DNA of 64,000 nucleotides, from contig OZ245840.1 of NCBI GenBank assembly GCA_965228775.1, forward strand, positions 62,001 to 126,000, written 5' to 3'. The stretch comes from JANQMY01 sp965228775. GTDB lineage: Bacteria > Pseudomonadota > Alphaproteobacteria > JANQMY01. The position numbers and the translations under genes are program-made. The notes below the pieces were generated by a model. The model searched no databases. It was not told the DNA's origin and saw only the letters and a list, made by a program, of their open reading frames with translations. The first letter of the stretch is position 1. Every line of letters starts with the position of its first letter. Below are positions 34,753 to 44,348 of the stretch, piece by piece.

Positions 34753-34853
34753 CCTCATCCTTCGAGACGCTCGCTGCACTCGCCCTCAGGATGAGGAAGT
34801 TGTTACATCGGCCTCACCCTGAGGAGGTGCAAAGCACCGTCTCGAAGGGTGAG
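34753..34853. repeat. Pair of inverted REP-like palindromes
   Basis: Unit one (34753-34796) runs from CCTCATCCTTCGAGACG to CTCAGGATGAGG. Unit two (34812-34853) is the same type inverted, from CTCACCCTGAGG to CGTCTCGAAGGGTGAG. This is a widespread alphaproteobacterial palindrome. It fills most of the 246-base gap between the enoyl-CoA hydratase and the ABC transporter operon. Confidence 0.85.
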
Positions 34854-34897
34854 ATTGCTGGACGCGGTAATCGGGGAAACAGGGGGGCCGGGCGGTT

Positions 34898-35824
34898 ATG
34901 TCTTCGGCAATGATATCGGTACGGAATCTGGTCTTTGAGTATCCGACCACGCGGGCGCTGCACAATGTGTCTTTCGATGTAGAGGCGGGGTCCATCACGG
35001 CGCTTGTTGGGCCCAACGGGTCGGGTAAGACCACGCTTTTGCGCTGTCTTGCGGCGTTAGAACGCCCCTATGCCGGACGGGTGACAGTTGACAGCATCGA
35101 TGTTGCGGAAAACCCTCGCCGGGTTCACCGAAAGCTTGGGTTTCTGCCGGATTTTTTCGGACTTTACGATGCGCTAACGGTCCGCCAATGCCTCACCTTC
35201 GCGGCGCGCAGCCACGGCATTGGCGCGGGAGGTGTTCGGGCGGCCATAGAAAAAGCGGCAGACCGGGTAGACTTGTCGGACCGCATGGACAATGCCGCCG
35301 GGCATCTGTCTCGCGGGTTGCGCCAGCGTCTCGCCATCGGCCAGGTGATTGTCCATGAACCGTCTGTTCTTCTTTTGGACGAGCCCGCGTCCGGCTTGGA
35401 CCCGGAAGCCCGGCGCAGCCTGTCATCGCTGCTTCTGGATCTTCAAAGCCAAGGCATGACCTTGATGGTCTCCTCCCATATTCTGGCGGAGCTGGAAGAC
35501 TACAGTTCGCAGATGCTTATCATGCGGGAAGGGCGCCTGACCGGCGGCGACCCGATCAAAGTGGATGCGGCGGCCCAACGTATCAAAGTGACGTTGGCGG
35601 AAGCGCGCCAAAACTTTCCGGATCGCTTATCAAAGCAAGACCGCATCACGGTGCATCGGGCTGATGCCCAGAGTGCCTTAATATCTGTCGATGGCGATGT
35701 CATGGTTCAACATGAAGCCCTCAAAACGCTCATCGGTGCTGGTTATCCGGTTTGCGCTTTTGCGCCCGCGCAGCAGCGTCTCGAAGATGTCTATTTCGAC
35801 GAGATGGAAGGGGGCCGCTCATGA
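34898..35824 (+). CDS. ABC transporter ATP-binding protein
   Basis: A 308-residue ATPase of the ABC-2/CcmA export class. Walker A is GPNGSGKTT, the signature LSRGLRQRLAIGQ, Walker B VLLLDEPASGLDP, and the switch His is in VSSHILAEL. The C-terminal 80 residues form an extra domain seen in such exporters. ATG at 34898 or 34907 are both possible starts. Its stop overlaps the permease start (ATGA), so the two are translationally coupled. Substrate unknown. Confidence 0.93.
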   Translation: MSSAMISVRNLVFEYPTTRALHNVSFDVEAGSITALVGPNGSGKTTLLRCLAALERPYAGRVTVDSIDVAENPRRVHRKLGFLPDFFGLYDALTVRQCLTFAARSHGIGAGGVRAAIEKAADRVDLSDRMDNAAGHLSRGLRQRLAIGQVIVHEPSVLLLDEPASGLDPEARRSLSSLLLDLQSQGMTLMVSSHILAELEDYSSQMLIMREGRLTGGDPIKVDAAAQRIKVTLAEARQNFPDRLSKQDRITVHRADAQSALISVDGDVMVQHEALKTLIGAGYPVCAFAPAQQRLEDVYFDEMEGGRS

Positions 35825-37188
35825 ACCCGGAATTTCAGCGCAATCTGTGGCTTGAGCTGTCGCCCAACCGCCTGATCTTTATGCCGGTGGTGCTGGGTCT
35901 GTTTTTCTTGGCGGCTGTCCTGATCTCTCCGATCGATTTGCAATGGACGGCCCTCAGCGGCACCGCCGAAGTGATCTTTTTCATCGTGGCGATCTTGTGG
36001 GGCACCCGATCAGCGGCAGCCGCCATTCCGGAAGAAATCCGTGAACGGACGTGGGACTTTCAAAGGCTGTCGGCCCTGGCACCATGGACCATGGTCTGGG
36101 GCAAACTGTTCGGCGCGACTGCCTATCAATGGTATGGCGCATCGATCTGTCTTGCTGCGATCTGGGCGGCGCACACGTTTGGTGGCGTCGGAGAGGGGCG
36201 GCTGATCCTGGTCGTGCTGGCGGCGATGGTGATGACCGCTTTGGCCGGGCAGGCCATTAGCTTGTTGGCAAGCCTCATCGGACTTCGCCGGGGGTACGCC
36301 ACATCGCGCTTTGAGGTCTTCGCATACCAGCTTATCGGGTTGATCGCCGCCGTCGTTCTGGACTCCGCTTGGGGGGCGGTTGGATTGGGCGACTCTCTGG
36401 CCTTCGGGCTCGGTAGCGCGGAGATCCGCGATGTTATCTGGTTTGGACATACGTACGTGTCGGCCGATTTCGTTTTCATCAGCGTGCTGGTGGGCATCGT
36501 CTGGGCGCTTATCGGATGTCATCAGATGATGCGGTCGGCCCTGCGCGTCCAAAACGGACCCTTGATCTGGTCGGCCTTTGTCACCTTTGTCATGGTGTAC
36601 GCAGCGGGCTTTATATCCGGCGACCAGTCCATCTTTGAGTGGTGGGACAATCAGCGCATTTTGCTGGTTTTCGCCATCGCGGTGGCGTTCACTTATGTGA
36701 TGGCCGTCATCGAACCTAAAGAAATTGTGGAGTTTCGCTGGCTGAGGACACAGTTGAGCGAGGGCAAATATTTCCGCGTTTTTAGGCGTCTGCCTTCTTG
36801 GGCCCTAAGTCTCTTGTTCGCGGCTCAGGCATTGTTGGCGCTGACCATTATCGGTCATGAGGCGATCTGGGACATGGCGTCGGCAGAAGTGAATTTGGTG
36901 GCGTTGTTCGGTTTCCTGGTGCGCGACGTGGGCATTTTTATGTTCTTTGCCTCGGGCAACCGCGCCATGCGGGGAGATTTCGGCGCGCTCGTTACGCTCG
37001 TCATTCTTTATGGGGTTCTGCCGATCATCTTTGGACAGATTATTTCGGATGACGCGATTGCGCTCTTTGTACCGATGACTGACGAGCTCACCCTGATGTC
37101 GATTGTCTCCGCGTTTTTGCAGGCTGGTGTGGTGTGGTTCTTAACGGCGCGTCAATTTTCTGCCCAAATTTCGGGCAATCCTTCCTAA
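35821..37188 (+). CDS. ABC transporter membrane protein (permease)
   Basis: A 455-residue membrane protein starting at the ATG overlapping the ATPase stop codon. About ten to twelve hydrophobic helices can be counted, starting at residues 18-38, and the segment RTWDFQRLSALAPWTMVWGKLFG near residue 80 is the coupling-helix-like element of ABC-2-type permeases. With the ATPase it makes a half-transporter pair, probably an exporter. Confidence 0.82.
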   Translation: MNPEFQRNLWLELSPNRLIFMPVVLGLFFLAAVLISPIDLQWTALSGTAEVIFFIVAILWGTRSAAAAIPEEIRERTWDFQRLSALAPWTMVWGKLFGATAYQWYGASICLAAIWAAHTFGGVGEGRLILVVLAAMVMTALAGQAISLLASLIGLRRGYATSRFEVFAYQLIGLIAAVVLDSAWGAVGLGDSLAFGLGSAEIRDVIWFGHTYVSADFVFISVLVGIVWALIGCHQMMRSALRVQNGPLIWSAFVTFVMVYAAGFISGDQSIFEWWDNQRILLVFAIAVAFTYVMAVIEPKEIVEFRWLRTQLSEGKYFRVFRRLPSWALSLLFAAQALLALTIIGHEAIWDMASAEVNLVALFGFLVRDVGIFMFFASGNRAMRGDFGALVTLVILYGVLPIIFGQIISDDAIALFVPMTDELTLMSIVSAFLQAGVVWFLTARQFSAQISGNPS

Positions 37189-37295
37189 AGCGTAAACGCC
37201 GAGTGGGTATTGTTGTCTCGGCTTAGGAACTTTCTAACAGCTTTAAGGGTCTAATTTCACGTGACCAGTTGACAGATCGTGAAAAGACCCGACCA

Positions 37296-38075
37296 ATGGA
37301 CGATATGGCACGAAAGAAAAGGGAGTTCGGCGATGAGCCTCCGGCGCCGCCGTCGCGTGTGGCGCGGGCGTTCTCAAGTTTGCGCACCAACTTCCTTACC
37401 GGCTTGGTTGTTGCGGCGCCCATCGGCATTACGATTTACCTGACGTGGAACTTCATCGCGTTTGTCGATAATCGCGTCACGCCGCTGATTCCGGATCAAT
37501 ACAGCCCGCCCTTTACCGTGCCCGGTTTGGGCTTGGTGATCGTCTTCATCGCGCTGCTTCTTCTCGGCATCTTCACGAAGAACTTTTTCGGCCGCTCCAT
37601 CATCAATATCGGTGACCGGATCATTGCCCGCATGCCGGTGGTGCGCAGCATCTACGGGGCGCTGAAACAGATCTTCGAGACGGTTGCCGCCGACCATCAA
37701 TCGAGCTTCCAGCAGGTGGGCCTGATCCAATACCCGCGCGAAGGCCTCTGGGCCGTCGTCTTCATCACGACCCAGACCAAGGGCGAGATCACGGCCCATG
37801 CGGACCCGGAGATGGTCAGCGTGTTTCTGCCCACCACGCCCAACCCCACATCCGGTTTCCTGCTGTTCGTGCCCAAATCCGAAATCGTGATTTTGGATAT
37901 GACGGTGGAGCAGGCGGCGAAACTGATCATCTCAGCCGGAATTGTGGAACCGGACCATCCGAATGGGATTACCGCCGCTAACTCCCAATCCATCGACGAA
38001 GCCCGCCGCGTCCTAGAAGAACGTCTGAACAAGGAAGAGACGGACGAGGACGAAGGCGCCGAAAAGGTGGCTTAA
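37296..38075 (+). CDS. DUF502 family membrane protein
   Basis: A 259-residue protein from the ATG at 37296 (the frame continues upstream to a TTG). Two membrane helices (about residues 30-52 and 75-97) bracket a conserved loop, followed by MPVVRSIYGALKQIFET and a soluble beta-rich domain (GLWAVVFITTQTKGE, FLPTTPNPTSGFLLFVP), which define DUF502. Function is unknown; homologues are common in Proteobacteria and plants. The stop codon overlaps the recG stop region by four bases, tail to tail. Confidence 0.88.
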   Translation: MDDMARKKREFGDEPPAPPSRVARAFSSLRTNFLTGLVVAAPIGITIYLTWNFIAFVDNRVTPLIPDQYSPPFTVPGLGLVIVFIALLLLGIFTKNFFGRSIINIGDRIIARMPVVRSIYGALKQIFETVAADHQSSFQQVGLIQYPREGLWAVVFITTQTKGEITAHADPEMVSVFLPTTPNPTSGFLLFVPKSEIVILDMTVEQAAKLIISAGIVEPDHPNGITAANSQSIDEARRVLEERLNKEETDEDEGAEKVA

Positions 38076-40159
38076 CCCGACCTCAGCCGTTTGATGGCTT
38101 CATCGCGTTCGAACAAATAGAGCAGGGTGCGCAGGGCCGCGCCGCGATCCGTTTCCAGTTCCGGGTCTTTCTGCAAAATCATCACGGCATCATCGCGGGC
38201 CGCGGCCAGTAAGTCTCCGTGGACGGAAAGATCCGCCAGCCGGAACACGGGCATGCCGCTTTGCCGTGTGCCCAACAGCTCGCCGCTGCCGCGCAGACGG
38301 AGGTCTTCCTCCGCGATGCGGAAGCCATCTTCCGTTTCGCGCATGATCTTCAGGCGGGCCGTGGCCACTTCGCCTAAGGGGCCTTGATACAGCAGCAAGC
38401 AGCTGGAGGGCTTGTCGCCCCGGCCCACGCGGCCGCGCAGCTGATGCAGTTGGGCAAGGCCGAAACGTTCCGCGTGCTCGATAATCATGATGGTGGCTTC
38501 AGGCACATTGACGCCCACTTCGATCACGGTGGTGGCCACCAGCACGTTGAGGCGGCCCGTTTGAAAGTCGTGCATGACCTCGTCTTTTTCAGGCCCCTTC
38601 ATGCGGCCATGAACCAAGCCCACCTTGCCCTTGAGGGCCGCGGACAGATGCCGGAACCGTTCTTCCGCGGCTGTGACGTCCAGCACGTCGGAGTCTTCCA
38701 CCAGGGGGCACACCCAATAGGCCCGCGCGCCGGTGTCCAGAGCCTTTTGAAGGTGGGCCACCACGTCCTCCAGCCGCTCATTCGGGAGAACACGGGTTTC
38801 GATGGGTTTGCGCCCCGCGGGCTTGTCGCGCAGCTGGGAATTGTCCATATCGCCATAGATCGTAAGGGTCAGCGTGCGCGGGATGGGGGTTGCCGTCATC
38901 ACCAATACATCCGTCTGCTGACCTTTGCCGGACAACGCCAAGCGCTGATGCACGCCGAAACGGTGCTGTTCGTCCACCACGGCAATGGCGAGGTCCTTGA
39001 ACCCCACATCGTCTTGGAACAGGGCGTGGGTGCCGATCAGAATGGGCAATGTGCCGTCGGCCACATGGGCGAGAATGCCCTCGCGTACCTTGCCCTTGTC
39101 GCGCCCCGTGAGCAGGGCTATTTGGATGCCTGCTGCCTTGGCCAAGGGCTGGATGGTTTCATAATGCTGGCGCGCGAGAATTTCCGTGGGTGCCATGAGG
39201 GCCGCCTGGGCGCCCGCTTCCACGGCGGTGAGCATGGCCAGCAGCGCCACAATGGTTTTGCCGGACCCCACATCCCCCTGCAGCATACGGAGCATGCGTA
39301 GGTCCGAGGCCATGTCTGCATCGATATCCTTCATGGCCTCCCGCTGGGAGCCGGTCAGCTCAAACGGCAGGGCATCGAGCACTTTGCGGCGCAAATCGCC
39401 TGTGCCTTTGATGGACCGGCCCGAGAGGCGTTTCATGCGCGCCCGGACAAGGCCCAGCGCAAGCTGGTTGGCCAGAAGTTCATCGAACGCCAGGCGTTGG
39501 CGGGCGGGCGTTAGGGGGTCGAGGCTCGACAGAGCGTTGGGTTGATGGGCTTCCAATAGGGCTTCATGCCAGGGCTGCCAATCCTGCTGTTTCAGCCAAG
39601 CCGGTTCCTGCCATTCCGGCAGCGCCGCCGCGCGGCTCACCGCTTGTGATACCGCTTTCACCATGGTTTTTTGGGTAAGCCCGGCCGTGAGCGGGTAAAC
39701 AGGCTCGTATGGCGGCAGATCGGCAAACTCGTCTTCCGTGAGGACATGATCCGGATGGGTCATTTGCGGTTCGCCGCGATAGAAATCCACCTTGCCGCTG
39801 ATAATCCGGGTTTCTCCAACAGGCAGAATGCCTTGCAAGTATTTCTTATCGCCTCGAAAGAAGACAAGATCGATCACACCTGTCTCATCGGAACAGCTCA
39901 CCCGGTAAGGTACGCGCGGATTACGCGGCACCTGATGCTTCTCAACCCGCACGGTGAGGGTCGCGAGCGCTCCTTCCTGAGCCGCCGCGATCTGGGGCTG
40001 ATGACTGCGGTCTATGACACCCGTGGGCAGGGTCCACAGCAAATCCACGATCTTCGGCCCGGCCACACGCTCAATCAGCTTTTCAATGCGCGGCCCCACG
40101 CCTTTCAGCGTGCGAATTGCCACAAAGAGGGGGAACAATATATCTGGGCGTTGGGCCAT
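38072..40159 (-). CDS. recG: ATP-dependent DNA helicase RecG
   Basis: A 695-residue helicase that regresses stalled replication forks and branch-migrates junctions. The N-terminal wedge/OB domain (about residues 50-150) precedes Walker A LQGDVGSGKTIVALL, the DEQH box in VVDEQHRFGVHQR, and motif III LVMTATPIPRTL. Motif VI is QLRGRVGRGDKPS. Length is normal. It is convergent with the DUF502 gene and divergent from sdhE, the standard alphaproteobacterial arrangement. Confidence 0.97.
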   Translation of the reverse strand: MAQRPDILFPLFVAIRTLKGVGPRIEKLIERVAGPKIVDLLWTLPTGVIDRSHQPQIAAAQEGALATLTVRVEKHQVPRNPRVPYRVSCSDETGVIDLVFFRGDKKYLQGILPVGETRIISGKVDFYRGEPQMTHPDHVLTEDEFADLPPYEPVYPLTAGLTQKTMVKAVSQAVSRAAALPEWQEPAWLKQQDWQPWHEALLEAHQPNALSSLDPLTPARQRLAFDELLANQLALGLVRARMKRLSGRSIKGTGDLRRKVLDALPFELTGSQREAMKDIDADMASDLRMLRMLQGDVGSGKTIVALLAMLTAVEAGAQAALMAPTEILARQHYETIQPLAKAAGIQIALLTGRDKGKVREGILAHVADGTLPILIGTHALFQDDVGFKDLAIAVVDEQHRFGVHQRLALSGKGQQTDVLVMTATPIPRTLTLTIYGDMDNSQLRDKPAGRKPIETRVLPNERLEDVVAHLQKALDTGARAYWVCPLVEDSDVLDVTAAEERFRHLSAALKGKVGLVHGRMKGPEKDEVMHDFQTGRLNVLVATTVIEVGVNVPEATIMIIEHAERFGLAQLHQLRGRVGRGDKPSSCLLLYQGPLGEVATARLKIMRETEDGFRIAEEDLRLRGSGELLGTRQSGMPVFRLADLSVHGDLLAAARDDAVMILQKDPELETDRGAALRTLLYLFERDEAIKRLRSG

Positions 40160-40263
40160 AGAGGGCTGATTTGGTTAAATGGCCGCAGGTTTCGGCCAAA
40201 AGCTGACAAGGAGCGTCTGTGTATTATATCTCTAGCGCCCTTGGGAACGAAGGAATGAAGTTT

Positions 40264-40551
40264 ATGGACGGCATAAGCGACCGCGAGCGGCGTGAAAAGC
40301 GGTTGAAATACCAATCCTGGCATCGAGGCACGCGGGAAATGGACCTTATTTTGGGGCAATTCGCCGATGCGCGGCTTTCCGCCATGTCCGAAGAGGAAAT
40401 CGAGGAATACACGGCGCTGATCTCGCTGCCGGATACACAACTCTATAAGTGGATCTCCGGCCGGGAGGACATCCCGGATCAGTACCGGACGGACCTCATG
40501 ACGGCAATTTGTAAGCTGGACTATCTCGACCGCAGCGGCGTTTCGACATAA
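40264..40551 (+). CDS. sdhE: FAD assembly factor SdhE
   Basis: A 95-residue protein from the ATG at 40264, chosen because AAGGA lies nine bases upstream; ATGs at 40219 and 40255 are possible but have no suitable spacing. It is the small helical flavinylation factor of succinate dehydrogenase: the conserved RGxxE motif is HRGTREMD, followed by LILGQFAD and the acidic EEEIEEY region. It promotes covalent attachment of FAD to SdhA. It lies between recG and mfd as in many alphaproteobacteria. Confidence 0.92.
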   Translation: MDGISDRERREKRLKYQSWHRGTREMDLILGQFADARLSAMSEEEIEEYTALISLPDTQLYKWISGREDIPDQYRTDLMTAICKLDYLDRSGVST

Positions 40552-40608
40552 GAAGAGGGCCCGGAGTCCTTACCGTCATCCCAGGGTTATCATTTAGAAA
40601 GAACTTTG

Positions 40609-40693
40609 CCATCCCACTCCCCCTTCCCAACCACCCCAAGGGTACCCTGTATCGGGTGGTTGGCCAAAATTGGCTCTTGGGGGAGTGGGATGG
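40609..40693. other. Long hairpin upstream of mfd
   Basis: A two-tier inverted repeat: CCATCCCACTCCCCC at 40609-40623 pairs exactly with 40679-40693, and inside it CCAACCACCC at 40627-40636 pairs with GGGTGGTTGG at 40654-40663. It ends 16 bases before the mfd start codon. There is no T run, so it is not a standard terminator. It could be an mRNA leader structure that masks the mfd start, or a REP-like relic. Confidence 0.7.
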
Positions 40694-40709
40694 TTAGGCC
40701 CAATCAGAA

Positions 40710-43700
40710 ATGAACCAAACCGATCTCGCTTCTACAGAAGGCCGGCTGACTGTCGGCGGTGTGCCGGAAGGCTTCGATGCCTTGGTCGTGGCGGATCTGG
40801 CGCGCACCAATGGCAAGCCGGTCCTTCATATCGCCCGGGATGACGCACGCGCTGCCGCCTTTTCGGAAGCGGTCAGGTTCTTTGCGCCGGACTACGAGGT
40901 CATTTTCTTTCCGGCCTGGGATTGCTTGCCCTATGACCGGGTGTCGCCGAAAGCGGAGATTGCCTCTGAACGGCTGGCGGCATTGAGCGCATTGGAACGA
41001 CACCGCGCCGAAGGCGGAGACAAGCCGCTCATTGTCGTGACCACCGTTAACGCGGCCATTCAGAGAGTGCCGACACCGGGCTTTGTGACCGGCGCCACGT
41101 TTCACGCCCATGTGGGCAATCGTATCGCGCTCGATCAGCTCACAGCTTATCTCGAAACCAATGCCTATCATCGCGCGAGCGTCGTGGCCGAACATGGCGA
41201 TTATGCGGTGCGCGGCGGCATTGTGGATGTGTTCCCGCCCGGTGCCACGGCGCCACTACGTTTCGATTTCTTCGGCGATACGTTGGATGCCTTGCGCACC
41301 TTCGATGTGGAGAGCCAGACCACCACCGGCCAAATCGAGGAAATCGATCTGGTTCCCGTGAGCGAAGTGCTGCTGGATGAGGAGACCATCAACCGGTTCC
41401 GCCGAGGCTATCGTGCCCAGTTCGGCAGCGTGACCGATGAAGACCAGCTTTATGAATCCGTCAGTGCTGGCCGCAAACATATCGGCATGGAACATTGGCT
41501 GCCGCTCTTCCATGAAGAGCTGGTGACCATTTTCGATTACCTGCCCGAGGCCACGGTTTCGCTCGACACATTGGATGAAGAGGCGGTGGAGAGCCGCTAT
41601 GACATCATCCACGACTATTACGACAGCCGCAAAGGCGCCATGGACCAGCCGAAAAATAAGCTGGCGCTAAGTACCGTGGTGTACAAGCCGTTGCCGCCGG
41701 AACTTCTTTATCTGACCAAGGACGAATGGGCGGGCCGGTTGGGGGCCCAAAACGCCCGGGGCTTCACGCCGTTTCAGCGGCCGGAAGGTGCTGAAGGGGA
41801 ACAGATCCTCAATCTCACCGGTAAGCGTGGGCGCAACTTCGCGGCGGAACGCGCGCAAGAGGGCGTCAATGTCTTCGACGCGGTCGCCGACCATATCGCC
41901 AAGCTGCGCGCCGCCAAGAAGCGCGTGCTGCTCGCAAGCTGGAGCATCGGGGCGCGGGAACGCCTGAAGGGTGTCCTCACCGACCACGGCGTTAACAAGA
42001 CAGTGCTGGTGAAAGATTGGCCGGCGGTTCAAGCAACGCGCGGCGACGAGATCGGCCTCGCTGTCCTTGGTTTGGAACACGGGTTTGAAACAGACGACCT
42101 CGCCATCATCAGCGAGCAAGATATCCTTGGCGACCGTCTCATCCGTTCCCGGAAGAAAACCAAACGTGGTGCCGACTTCATTCAAGATGCGGGCACTCTG
42201 GAGCTGGGCGATCTTGTGGTTCATGTGGATCATGGCATTGGGCGCTATGACGGGCTGAAAACTCTGGAAGTGTCGGGCGCACCGCACGACTGCTTGCTGA
42301 TCCTCTATCACAACAATGACAAGCTCTATCTGCCGGTAGAAAACATCGAGCTGTTGAGCCGTTACGGGTCCGAGGACGAAAACATACAACTCGACCGGCT
42401 TGGTGGCGGGGCTTGGCAGGCGCGCAAGGCGAAGCTGAAAGAACGTATCCGCGACATGGCGGAGCAGCTCATCAAAGTGGCGGCGGCGCGCGAATTGCGC
42501 CATTCCCAGTCCATTGAGGCGCCCGACGGCGTCTATGCGGAATTCTGCGCCCGCTTTCCGTTCGAGGAAACGGAGGACCAGGAAAATGCTATCGAAGATG
42601 TGCTGACGGATATGGGCCAGAAACGGCCTATGGACCGGCTCGTCTGTGGCGATGTAGGCTTCGGTAAGACGGAAGTGGCTTTGCGCTCGGCCTTCGTTGC
42701 CGCCATGTCAGGCCATCAGGTGGCTGTGGTGGTGCCCACCACGCTGCTCTGCCGCCAGCATTTTAAGACGTTCACGGATCGTTTTGCCGATTGGCCGCTT
42801 AAGATCAGACAGCTGTCTCGCCTGGTCACGGCCAAGGACATTGCCGAAACCAAGGAAGGCATGGCCAATGGCGATATCGATATTGTCATCGGCACCCATG
42901 CGCTGTTGGCCAAGACCATTAAGTTTAAGGATTTGGGCCTGCTGATCGTTGATGAAGAACAGCACTTTGGTGTGGCCCACAAAGAAAAGCTGAAGCAATT
43001 GCGGGCCGATGTGCATGTGCTGACCCTGACGGCAACGCCCATCCCGCGCACTTTGCAGCTTGCTTTGTCCGGTGTACGGGAAATGTCTTTGATTGCAACG
43101 CCGCCGGTGGACCGGCTCGCGGTGCGCACCTTTGTCAGCCCCTTCGACCCCATGATCGTGCGGGAAGCATTGCTTCGGGAACATTACCGGGGTGGCCAGA
43201 GCTTCTATGTGGTGCCGCGCATTAAAGATTTGAAGGACGCGGCCGAGTTCCTCGCGGAGTCTGTGCCGGAAGTGAAGTTTGTTACCGCCCACGGTCAAAT
43301 GCCACCATCCGAGTTGGACGAAGTGATGAACGCTTTCTACGAAGGCAAGTTCGATGTGCTGGTGTCCACCACCATTGTGGAATCGGGTCTCGACATCCCG
43401 ACGGCCAACACGCTGGTGATCCACCGCGCGGATATGTTCGGCCTGAGCCAGCTTTATCAGTTGCGGGGCCGGGTGGGGCGCGCCAAATCCCGCGCCTATG
43501 CCTATTTCACCGTGCCGCCCAATAAGAAGCTGACGGCGAATGCCGAACGGCGCTTGGAAGTGCTGCAATCCCTCGATCATCTGGGCGCGGGCTTCAGCTT
43601 GGCAAGCCACGATCTGGACATTCGCGGCGCCGGCAATCTGTTGGGGGATGAGCAGTCCGGTCACATCAAGGAAGTAGGCTTGGAGCTTTACCAAGAGATG

Positions 43701-44225
43701 CTGGAAGAGGCGGTGGCGGCCCTGCGCGATGGGGCGGACGATGCCGCACAAGACGGTCAATGGTCGCCGCAAATCAATATCGGTACGGCGGTGCTGATCC
43801 CCGATCACTATGTGCCGGATCTGAACGTGCGCCTATCTCTTTACCGCCGCCTGTCTGAAGTGGAGGATGCTCAGGACATCGATGCCTTTGCTGCGGAACT
43901 CATCGACCGCTTCGGCGCCTTGCCGGAAGAAGTGGAGCACTTGCTCAAGATCGTCACCATTAAGAAACTCTGCCGTGACGCCAATGTGGAGAAGGTGGAA
44001 GCCGGGCCCAAAGGCGTTGTGGTTGGTTTCCGCAATAATGATTTCGCTAACCCGGCAGGCCTCCTGGATTTCATCAGTACCCACCAGAAAACCGTCAAGC
44101 TGCGGCCCGACCAGACGGTTTTCTATAGCCGCAACTGGCCGGACGCCGAGGACAGACTGGCTGGAACGCAGAAACTGCTCAAGGACTTGGTGGAACTGGC
44201 TGAACAGGCGAAAAAGGCAGCTTAG
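40710..44225 (+). CDS. mfd: Transcription-repair coupling factor
   Basis: An 1171-residue DNA translocase that removes stalled RNA polymerase and recruits UvrA. The N-terminal UvrB-like region runs to about residue 250 (FPAWDCLPYDRVSP, GGIVDVFPPGA). The RNA-polymerase interaction domain starts near residue 495 (LELGDLVVHVDHGIGRYDGL). Helicase motifs are CGDVGFGKTEVALR, VDEEQHFGV and QLRGRVGRAKSRAYAY; the C-terminal TRCF domain closes the protein. The start lacks a clear Shine-Dalgarno sequence and follows a large hairpin. The last 160 bases of the gene recur, diverged and frameshifted, at 44990-45152 beyond an inserted YbjN-like gene. Confidence 0.97.
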   Translation: MNQTDLASTEGRLTVGGVPEGFDALVVADLARTNGKPVLHIARDDARAAAFSEAVRFFAPDYEVIFFPAWDCLPYDRVSPKAEIASERLAALSALERHRAEGGDKPLIVVTTVNAAIQRVPTPGFVTGATFHAHVGNRIALDQLTAYLETNAYHRASVVAEHGDYAVRGGIVDVFPPGATAPLRFDFFGDTLDALRTFDVESQTTTGQIEEIDLVPVSEVLLDEETINRFRRGYRAQFGSVTDEDQLYESVSAGRKHIGMEHWLPLFHEELVTIFDYLPEATVSLDTLDEEAVESRYDIIHDYYDSRKGAMDQPKNKLALSTVVYKPLPPELLYLTKDEWAGRLGAQNARGFTPFQRPEGAEGEQILNLTGKRGRNFAAERAQEGVNVFDAVADHIAKLRAAKKRVLLASWSIGARERLKGVLTDHGVNKTVLVKDWPAVQATRGDEIGLAVLGLEHGFETDDLAIISEQDILGDRLIRSRKKTKRGADFIQDAGTLELGDLVVHVDHGIGRYDGLKTLEVSGAPHDCLLILYHNNDKLYLPVENIELLSRYGSEDENIQLDRLGGGAWQARKAKLKERIRDMAEQLIKVAAARELRHSQSIEAPDGVYAEFCARFPFEETEDQENAIEDVLTDMGQKRPMDRLVCGDVGFGKTEVALRSAFVAAMSGHQVAVVVPTTLLCRQHFKTFTDRFADWPLKIRQLSRLVTAKDIAETKEGMANGDIDIVIGTHALLAKTIKFKDLGLLIVDEEQHFGVAHKEKLKQLRADVHVLTLTATPIPRTLQLALSGVREMSLIATPPVDRLAVRTFVSPFDPMIVREALLREHYRGGQSFYVVPRIKDLKDAAEFLAESVPEVKFVTAHGQMPPSELDEVMNAFYEGKFDVLVSTTIVESGLDIPTANTLVIHRADMFGLSQLYQLRGRVGRAKSRAYAYFTVPPNKKLTANAERRLEVLQSLDHLGAGFSLASHDLDIRGAGNLLGDEQSGHIKEVGLELYQEMLEEAVAALRDGADDAAQDGQWSPQINIGTAVLIPDHYVPDLNVRLSLYRRLSEVEDAQDIDAFAAELIDRFGALPEEVEHLLKIVTIKKLCRDANVEKVEAGPKGVVVGFRNNDFANPAGLLDFISTHQKTVKLRPDQTVFYSRNWPDAEDRLAGTQKLLKDLVELAEQAKKAA

Positions 44226-44348
44226 AGTCACAACCATCACACTCTTTTCAATATTGCCTCCATTTGGGATGCTTCCCAGTTTTTTGCAATTCGAATTTGA
44301 GTGGTGTTAGTCTCCTCGTGCAAAACTTTAGAGTGTGTGGGGGAGAAC

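Noticed and set aside
38384..39301. Open frame of 305 codons opposite recG
   Set aside because: Long antisense frame caused by codon bias in recG; His- and Gln-rich translation without any motif.
40609..40693. Hairpin as a terminator for sdhE
   Set aside because: No T run follows on either strand, and the stem is much longer than usual; kept as a structural element instead.
42708..43808. Open frame of 366 codons opposite mfd
   Set aside because: Antisense shadow of the mfd helicase region; no ribosome site and no homology features.
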